From positions 1 to 7,545 of the forward strand of contig JAIFMA010000243.1 of assembly GCA_020048795.1 (NCBI GenBank): a stretch of 7,545 nt of DNA, read 5' to 3'. Shown one piece after another: positions 1 to 4,108 of this stretch (positions are counted from its first letter, which is position 1; each line of letters starts with the position of its first letter). The notes below the pieces were generated by a model, which was not told the DNA's origin, did no database searches, and saw only the letters and a list, made by a program, of their open reading frames with translations. The stretch is from Rhodoferax sp. GTDB taxonomy: Bacteria; Pseudomonadota; Gammaproteobacteria; Burkholderiales; Burkholderiaceae_C. The position numbers and the translations under genes are program-made.

Positions 1-153
1 TTGCAGGCCGAGGGCAGCTTTGACATCAACACCGTGATGGCCGGCATTGTGGTGCTGACGGTGTTTGCGCTGGCGCTTGACAGCCTGGTCGGGCGCATCG
101 AGTCGCACTTGATGAAATGGCAACCGCGCAGCGGCGAGACCGAAAAACTTTGA
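1..153 (+). CDS. ABC transporter permease, nitrate/sulfonate/taurine type (3' end only)
   Basis: This is the 3' end of a gene that starts outside the window; frame 1 is open from the first base to the TGA at 151-153, giving 50 residues. It contains one hydrophobic helix (about residues 12-28, VMAGIVVLTVFALALD) followed by an amphipathic tail (SLVGRIESHLMKW) and a short polar end. The pattern of a last membrane helix, an L-D-x-L/V-x-x-x-E segment and a terminal basic-Trp is typical of the C-terminus of SsuC/TauC/NrtB-type inner-membrane permeases, which form the channel for periplasmic-binding-protein-dependent import of sulfonates, nitrate, cyanate or related anions. The substrate cannot be told from this fragment. 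The gene converges on the toxin gene that ends at 205, with 51 bp between the stops and no clear terminator hairpin. The family call rests on a short tail and is moderately sure. Confidence 0.65.
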   Translation: MQAEGSFDINTVMAGIVVLTVFALALDSLVGRIESHLMKWQPRSGETEKL

Positions 154-204
154 AAACCCTTGACCCCTGGCACAGCGCGCATTGATGGCGACGATGTGTG
201 TGGC

Positions 205-636
205 TCAGGCGGTGTCTTGGTGCAGCACCTGGGCCGGACGGATGCAGACCACTTCGAGGGCTGGCAAGGCAGGCAGCTGCGTCCAGACCCGGTCTGTCGT
301 GAACACCCGGCTCGGCTGCGCCAACGCCAAGGCCAGGCACAGGCGATCTGCCAGCGACAAGCCCAGGGGCCGGGTTGTGGGCCATAACCCGGCAGCGGTT
401 TCGGCCTGCTGCACCGTTACCGGCACGATGCGCAGCCCAGCGCCCTCAAGCTCGGCGCGCATACCCTGGGTGTTGATGCCGTTTTGCAACACCTTTTGAA
501 CAAACTCGGACCAGTTGGCGGTGCTGATCAGCGCACCAGAAATCTCGGCCCGCACCTGGTCCGCGCCCGGCTCACCAAACGCACTGGCCAGCAGTGCCGA
601 GGCATCCAGCACCACCACCGGCGTGGGTTTATTCAT
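205..636 (-). CDS. vapC: PIN-domain ribonuclease toxin, VapC type
   Basis: The product is a 143-residue PIN-domain protein, the usual length for a VapC toxin, an Mg-dependent RNase that cuts specific RNAs when its antitoxin is lost. The four conserved acidic residues are visible: Asp11 in VVVLDASALL, Glu44 in NWSEF, Asp97 in SLADRLCLALA and Asp115 in FTTDRVW. The active site therefore looks complete. The ATG at 636 is preferred over the in-frame TTG at 663 because it overlaps the antitoxin stop by 8 nt (ATGAATAA). It also has a GAGG ribosome binding site six bases upstream, inside the antitoxin gene, and the PIN fold begins directly after it. Toxin and antitoxin are thus translationally coupled, antitoxin first. 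The RNA target cannot be predicted. The gene is convergent with the ABC permease end. Confidence 0.88.
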   Translation of the reverse strand: MNKPTPVVVLDASALLASAFGEPGADQVRAEISGALISTANWSEFVQKVLQNGINTQGMRAELEGAGLRIVPVTVQQAETAAGLWPTTRPLGLSLADRLCLALALAQPSRVFTTDRVWTQLPALPALEVVCIRPAQVLHQDTA

Positions 637-877
637 GCGCCGCCTCGGTGCGGCGCTCGGCAATCAGGGCATCGGCGACGGCCAAATCAGGCTGCATTCT
701 GGCTTGCGCAAAGCGGCTGTAAAACTGATTCAACAACTGTCCCTGGGTTTCGAGCACCAGTTTGCCGTCTACAACGCTCGCCACCAGGGTCGAGCCGGTT
801 TCAATCCCCATCTGTTTGCGGATAGCCGCCGGAATGACAACGCGCCCCTGCGGGCCAACTTCAAGCGGTGTAGTCAT
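629..877 (-). CDS. vapB: AbrB/MazE-fold antitoxin, VapB type
   Basis: This 82-residue protein has an N-terminal swapped-hairpin AbrB DNA-binding domain (about residues 3-45, with GRVVIPAAIRKQMGI and a following V-x-x-G-K-L-V-L strand). A polar helical C-terminus (about 46-82) would be the toxin-neutralising part. Proteins of this class bind their toxin in the groove of the PIN domain and, as a complex, repress their own promoter. The stop codon lies within the first codons of vapC (8-nt overlap), the standard arrangement for such pairs. No Shine-Dalgarno sequence is visible before the ATG, whose upstream bases are AT-rich. A TAATAT hexamer (889-884 on the minus strand) ends six bases before the ATG, so a leaderless or very short-leader mRNA is possible, but no good -35 accompanies it. 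The family call is sure; the symbol is used in its generic sense. Confidence 0.88.
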   Translation of the reverse strand: MTTPLEVGPQGRVVIPAAIRKQMGIETGSTLVASVVDGKLVLETQGQLLNQFYSRFAQARMQPDLAVADALIAERRTEAAHE

Positions 878-896
878 GTTTGAATATTAAAAATGG

Positions 897-931
897 CATT
901 AAACAATATTGTGCCACATTAAACATTATTG
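897..931 (-). promoter_or_regulatory. Probable vapBC operator: paired 15-bp direct repeats in an AT-rich control region
   Basis: CATTAAACAATATTG (897-911) and CATTAAACATTATTG (917-931) match at 14 of 15 positions and begin exactly 20 bp apart, about two helical turns. The first copy overlaps the perfect 10-bp palindrome ACAATATTGT (903-912). The block lies 20-54 bp upstream of the antitoxin ATG and is strongly AT-rich in a GC-rich neighbourhood. VapBC complexes are known to repress themselves by binding repeated sites at their promoter, so this is inferred to be that operator. No convincing -35/-10 pair could be fixed. Confidence 0.55.
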
Positions 932-990
932 ATGCCCAATGAAATACAGTCACTTTTTCTGCATGTGACGTTTAACATATTGGCTTGGGT

Positions 991-2505
991 TCAGTGCACT
1001 GCCGCAACTGCGATCACCTGCGCCACCGCCGCTGTGAGCTTTTTGGCATACGGCACATGCAAAAACTCGTTAGGCCCGTGCGCATTGCTTTTGGGGCCCA
1101 GCACGCCGCAGACCATCATTTGCGCTTTCGGGAAACCCTTGCTCAGCATGTTCATCAGCGGAATGGTGCCGCCCTGGCCGATGTAGCCGCAGGGCGCGCC
1201 AAAACAGCTTTGCGAAGCCGCGTTCAAGGCCTGCTCAAACCACGGCGCGGTGCTGGGGGCGTTCCAGCCGGTGGCACCGGCGGCGTGTTCAAACGTCACT
1301 TTGGCCTGGTACGGTGCGTTGTCTTCGAGCAGGGTTTTGAGCTGGGCCACCGCGCTGGCCGCATCAATCAGCGGCGGCAGGCGCAGGCTGAGCTTGAACG
1401 CGGTATAGGGCCGCAGCACATTGCCGGCATTGACCAGGTCGGGTAAACCTTCTACCCCGGTCACGCTCAAGGTCGGCATCCAGGTGCGGTTGAGCAGCGC
1501 CTGCAACGGGTCGGTGGTGGTGGGCAACATGCTTTGCGAGGCGCCACCGCAGTCGGCATGGGCCCACGGAAAGCGCTTGTACACCTCGGCCCCCAAAATA
1601 TCGGCCGTGGCCTGGACTTGCGCCAGGCGCTCGGCTGGCACCTGGCAATGAAACTGCTCGGGCAGCAAGCGGCCGGTGGCGCTGTCTTCCAGCCGGTCCA
1701 GCAGATGGCGCAGGATGCGAAAGCTCGATGGCACCAGGCCGCTGGCATCGCCAGAGTGAACGCCCTCGGTCAACACTTCGACTCTCAAAACGCCGCTGGC
1801 CATGCCGCGCAGGCTGCTGGTCAGCCACAACTGGTCGTAATTGCCGGCACCCGAGTCCAGACAAATCACCAGACCCACATCGCCCAGGCGCGGCTTCAAG
1901 GCATCGATGTAGGGCAGCAAATCGTAGGAGCCGCTTTCCTCGCAGGTCTCAACCAGGCCGACGATGCGCGGGTGCGCGAGCTGCTGGGTTTTCAGCACCT
2001 GGATGGCGGCGATGGCGGCGTAAATGGCGTAACCATCGTCGGCACCACCCCGACCATAGAGCTTGCCGTCCTGGTATTTGGGCGTCCACGGCCCCAGGTC
2101 GCTGCGCCAGCCGCTGAATTCCGGCTGTTTGTCAAGATGGCCGTACATCAGAACTGTTTGGCCATTTTGGCCTGTAGCCCTTATAGAATCTGCGCTACCA
2201 GCTATTGATTGTGAAGCGCCCGTGGACGCTGCCAGCTCAAAGAACAGCACTGGCGTGCGCCCAGGCAGGCGGATCACCTCCAGCGTCAGCCCGGCCACCT
2301 TTTGCGCCAGCACCCAATCAGCGGCGTTGCGCACCACAGCGTCGATAAAGCCATGCTGCGCCCAGTCGGGGTCAAACATGGGCGACTTGGCCGGCACGGC
2401 GATGTAGTCGGTCAACTGGCGCACGATGTCGTCGTCCCATGCGCTGTTGATCTGGCGCAAGGCTGCGGGCGTGTTCAAAACGGTGTTGGATAGTGGTGCG
2501 TTCAT
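991..2505 (-). CDS. M20-family metallopeptidase (carnosinase/dipeptidase-like)
   Basis: The product is a 504-residue cytosolic-type hydrolase with no signal peptide. M20 enzymes use two zinc ions to hydrolyse dipeptides or other C-terminal amide bonds. The full motif set is present: His123 and Asp125 in YGHLDKQPE, Asp156 in GRGGADDGYA, the catalytic Glu189 and ligand Glu190 in ETCEESGS, Asp217 in CLDSGAG, and His476 in NAHGPNEFL. The lid/dimerisation domain (about residues 230-385) carries the conserved GVHSGDASG. The GHLDKQPE and RGxxDDGY forms resemble the carnosinase/CNDP-like branch, but the substrate is not known. A strong AAGGAG site lies five bases before the ATG. Residues about 93-116 form a low-complexity Ser/Gly/Ala/Gln-rich loop encoded by an interspersed repeat, just before the strand leading to His123. 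The gene follows the EamA gene by 115 bp and may be cotranscribed with it. Confidence 0.9.
   Translation of the reverse strand: MNAPLSNTVLNTPAALRQINSAWDDDIVRQLTDYIAVPAKSPMFDPDWAQHGFIDAVVRNAADWVLAQKVAGLTLEVIRLPGRTPVLFFELAASTGASQSIAGSADSIRATGQNGQTVLMYGHLDKQPEFSGWRSDLGPWTPKYQDGKLYGRGGADDGYAIYAAIAAIQVLKTQQLAHPRIVGLVETCEESGSYDLLPYIDALKPRLGDVGLVICLDSGAGNYDQLWLTSSLRGMASGVLRVEVLTEGVHSGDASGLVPSSFRILRHLLDRLEDSATGRLLPEQFHCQVPAERLAQVQATADILGAEVYKRFPWAHADCGGASQSMLPTTTDPLQALLNRTWMPTLSVTGVEGLPDLVNAGNVLRPYTAFKLSLRLPPLIDAASAVAQLKTLLEDNAPYQAKVTFEHAAGATGWNAPSTAPWFEQALNAASQSCFGAPCGYIGQGGTIPLMNMLSKGFPKAQMMVCGVLGPKSNAHGPNEFLHVPYAKKLTAAVAQVIAVAAVH
2160..2212 (-). repeat. Interspersed repeat copy inside the M20 peptidase gene
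   Basis: Read on the minus strand, this segment has the skeleton CAATAGCT-N2-TA-N-CGC-N13-GCTACAG (2207 down to 2172). It shares this, with identical spacing, with the intergenic segment 3842-3877. The arms GTAGC and GCTAC can pair. It ends in the small inverted repeat GGCCATTTTGGCC (2160-2172). It is translated in frame as part of the peptidase (about residues 98-116). From memory, repeats of this shape are common between genes in Comamonadaceae; this was not verified. Confidence 0.6.
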
Positions 2506-2510
2506 TAAAT

Positions 2511-2532
2511 CTCCTTATGGCCTATTTTGGCC
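2511..2532 (-). promoter_or_regulatory. Peptidase ribosome binding site with adjoining GGCC inverted repeat
   Basis: On the minus strand AAGGAG (2516-2511) lies five bases before the peptidase ATG. Directly upstream is GGCCAAAATAGGCC (2532-2519), a 4-bp-arm inverted repeat closely resembling the GGCC repeat at the end of the intragenic element (2160-2172). No promoter hexamers are clear in the 115-bp gap. Confidence 0.4.
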
Positions 2533-2600
2533 CAAAGCCAGGTAAGACGGCTCGCCCTTCGTGTGCCTGCACTTGCTGTTTCGGCTGGCAGCCTGGCCTG

Positions 2601-2620
2601 TCAGGCGGGTTCAGGCGGGT
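2601..2620. repeat. 10-bp perfect tandem duplication next to the EamA stop codon
   Basis: TCAGGCGGGT occurs twice in tandem, directly abutting the EamA stop at 2621-2623. The upstream GCCTG (2591-2595) can pair with CAGGC (2602-2606), but no T-run follows on the minus strand, so a terminator is not supported. It is probably a slippage duplication. Confidence 0.6.
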
Positions 2621-3478
2621 TCATTTGCGCGCCAGGTAAACCCCTGCAACGGCAACGGCCATGCCCACCAGCGCGATGCCCGAAAACACATCGCCGAACA
2701 GCATCCAGGCCAGCAAGGCTGTGCTTGGCGGCACCAGGTAAAACAGGCTGGCAATGTTGACGGCATCGCTGTGGCGAATCAGCCAGTTCAGCAAACTGAT
2801 GGCACCGACCGACAGCACCAGCACCAACCAGCCCAGTGCAAACACAAACTCGCCGGTCCAGTCCACCCGCAGGCTCTCGGTCAGGTACGCCAGCACGCCG
2901 GTGACCAAGGCGGTGGGCAGAAACTGCGCCACCGCGCCGCTGCGCCAGTCAAAGGCGGCACAGTAGCGCTTTTGGTACAGCGTGCCGGCGGTGATGCCCA
3001 GCAGAGCCAAAAGCGCAGGCAGCAGGGCATCGATGCCAAAACCTGTGCCCACCTTGCCATAAACCACCAGGCTGACGCCCAAAAATCCCAACAGCAACCC
3101 AATCCATTGACGTCGGCTCACCGTTTCACCCAGCAGCCAGCCGGCACCGACGGCGGTCAACAGCGGCTGAACACCCACCACCAGACTGGCCACGCCAGGC
3201 GGCAGGCCCCGGGAAATGGCCATGAACACCCCGCCCAGGTAAACACCATGCACCAGCAGCCCGGCCACGCCGATGTGCAGCCAGTCGATGGACCGATCTG
3301 GCCAGCGCGCGCCCGAAACCAGCGCCACCAGCGTCATCAGCGCAATGACTGCCAGGTAACGAATGAACAGAAAAGTCAGCGGCTCAGTGTGCGGCAGGCC
3401 GAGCCGGGCCCCGATAAAGCCGGTTGACCACAGCAGCACAAACAGCAACGGGAAGGCACGGGCGTAGCGTGATTTCAT
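2621..3478 (-). CDS. EamA-family (DMT superfamily) inner-membrane transporter
   Basis: This 285-residue, very hydrophobic protein has two EamA halves of about five helices each, the normal length and ten-helix architecture of drug/metabolite transporters that export amino acids, metabolites or drugs. The first half opens with FPLLFVLLWSTGFIGARLGL, the typical W-S-T/S-G-F first helix. It ends with the SLVVGVQPLLTAVGAGWLLGE helix, and the second half has the matching SLFYLVPPSTALLAWMLFGD helix. The LGE and FGD ends of these helices are the family signature. The substrate is unknown. The ATG at 3478 is chosen; an in-frame TTG directly before it (3481) is possible, and neither has a strong Shine-Dalgarno site. 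The gene starts 28 bp after the FmdB stop, so coupling to that gene is likely. Three DMT-typical features and an intact frame make the family call sure. Confidence 0.9.
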   Translation of the reverse strand: MKSRYARAFPLLFVLLWSTGFIGARLGLPHTEPLTFLFIRYLAVIALMTLVALVSGARWPDRSIDWLHIGVAGLLVHGVYLGGVFMAISRGLPPGVASLVVGVQPLLTAVGAGWLLGETVSRRQWIGLLLGFLGVSLVVYGKVGTGFGIDALLPALLALLGITAGTLYQKRYCAAFDWRSGAVAQFLPTALVTGVLAYLTESLRVDWTGEFVFALGWLVLVLSVGAISLLNWLIRHSDAVNIASLFYLVPPSTALLAWMLFGDVFSGIALVGMAVAVAGVYLARK

Positions 3479-3506
3479 CAACCGCCGTGCTCACGCCCGC
3501 CGCTGG

Positions 3507-3731
3507 TCAGTTAAAGGCACAGGCACCCGGTCCGCCCGGATGCGCACAGCCGGCGCAGGCGCTGGGCATGGCTGGCGCAGCAGTGGCCGACGAGGCCGTG
3601 GTGGCAAACACCGACAATTGCTTTTCGAGCTGCAATGAATGGCAACTGGGACACTCTGGGGTGGTGTCGGAACGAATCAGTGCTTCAAACTGGTGGCCGC
3701 AGTCGCGGCAGGCGTACTCATAAATCGGCAT
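3507..3731 (-). CDS. FmdB-family small zinc-ribbon protein
   Basis: A 74-residue protein beginning MPIYEYACRDCGHQFEAL, the hallmark of the FmdB regulatory zinc-ribbon family. Cys8/Cys11 and Cys27/Cys30 form the two zinc knuckles. A flexible Ala/Ser-rich linker (about 43-58) leads to a second Cys cluster, Cys59, Cys62 and Cys71, in the CAGCAHPGGPGAC tail. The family is named after a putative regulator of a formamidase operon, but most members have no proven role; this is probably a small nucleic-acid- or protein-binding factor. The ATG has an AGGAG site five bases upstream (3737-3741). It is the first gene of the minus-strand group FmdB, EamA, M20 and lies divergent to sulP. I see nothing tying it functionally to the two genes behind it. 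Confidence 0.85.
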   Translation of the reverse strand: MPIYEYACRDCGHQFEALIRSDTTPECPSCHSLQLEKQLSVFATTASSATAAPAMPSACAGCAHPGGPGACAFN

Positions 3732-3827
3732 GGCAACTCCTGGGCAGGGTTGAATTATGCGGGCCAGCCAGGCAGCCGCTCAGGGTGGCACCCAACACCC
3801 ACCCATGGAATGGAATTTGAAGCCCCC

Positions 3828-3889
3828 AAAAACTATAAAAACAATAGCTTCTACCGCTTACCGGACGGGTGCTACAGCCCGATTTTTCA
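3828..3889 (+). repeat. Interspersed repeat, intergenic copy
   Basis: The core CAATAGCT (3842-3849), TA (3852-3853), CGC (3855-3857) and GCTACAG (3871-3877) matches the minus-strand copy inside the peptidase gene at the same spacing, including exactly 13 bases between CGC and GCTACAG. An A-rich lead (CAAAAACTATAAAAA) and a GATTTTTC tail flank the core. The outer limits are approximate. I recall this element as a frequent intergenic repeat in Rhodoferax, Polaromonas and Acidovorax relatives; its function is unknown. Confidence 0.65.
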
Positions 3890-3910
3890 ATGTTTTTGAG
3901 GCGCTGATTT

Positions 3911-3938
3911 TCCGTCACGCCCGCCCAGGCGGGTAGCC
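3911..3938. repeat. REP-like GC-rich palindrome
   Basis: The perfect 6-bp inverted repeat CCCGCC/GGCGGG (3920-3925 and 3928-3933) sits in a CCGTCA...GTAGCC frame. This resembles the widespread GTCAT-N-CCCGC...GCGGG-ATCC type of intergenic palindrome in proteobacteria. It lies upstream of both flanking genes, so it is not a terminator for either. The assignment to that repeat class is from memory. Confidence 0.45.
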
Positions 3939-4022
3939 GGGCATGCTGTGCGTCGAGACCTGCAACGCCGGGCCGCACCAGGTCACCCTGGCACCCGGGC
4001 CAACGCACAGCGCTTGCCTCAT

Positions 4023-4038
4023 GGCGATGTAAATCGCC
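4023..4038. repeat. Inverted repeat upstream of sulP (GGCGAT/ATCGCC)
   Basis: GGCGAT (4023-4028) and ATCGCC (4033-4038) are perfectly complementary with a GTAA loop. It abuts the larger inverted repeat that follows. It could be an operator half-site pair or a transcript hairpin; the sequence does not decide. Confidence 0.4.
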
Positions 4039-4063
4039 TGTCCACAATGCCAGATTGTGGCCA
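4039..4063. promoter_or_regulatory. Inverted repeat, candidate operator for sulP
   Basis: CCACAAT (4042-4048) and ATTGTGG (4054-4060) are perfectly complementary across a GCCAG spacer. With the flanking bases, nine of ten arm positions pair (4039-4063). The centre lies about 58 bp before the chosen sulP ATG. A 7-5-7 palindrome here suits a dimeric regulator, but no known consensus was recognised. Confidence 0.45.
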
Positions 4064-4108
4064 ATATGCGACGAAAATGGGTCAAACCACACCACCAGAT
4101 CTGAGCCC

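Larger units (their letters stand above)
3732..4108. other. Divergent intergenic region between fmdB-like gene and sulP
   Basis: 377 bp without a credible gene. From left to right it holds the ribosome binding site of the FmdB gene, an interspersed repeat (about 3828-3889), a GC-rich REP-like palindrome (3911-3938), and two inverted repeats just before sulP (4023-4038 and 4039-4063). A long minus-strand reading frame crosses it and runs into sulP but has the look of a shadow. No confident -35/-10 promoter could be assigned in either direction, although both flanking genes must be transcribed outward from here. Confidence 0.6.

Noticed and set aside
898..916. Sigma-54-like TGGCAC on the minus strand upstream of vapB
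   Set aside because: There is no GC element at the required spacing downstream, and the hexamer is better explained as sequence between the two direct repeats.
992..1001. Perfect palindrome CAGTGCACTG at the peptidase stop codon
   Set aside because: It consists of the last codons and stop of the gene, is short, and has no T-run after it on the minus strand, so it is probably chance.
1534..2208. Plus-strand reading frame of 224 codons within the peptidase gene
   Set aside because: It is antisense to a peptidase with all catalytic motifs; it is a shadow frame of GC-rich coding DNA.
2561..3427. Plus-strand reading frame of 288 codons opposite the EamA gene
   Set aside because: Its Gln/His-rich low-complexity product is the mirror of a hydrophobic membrane protein.
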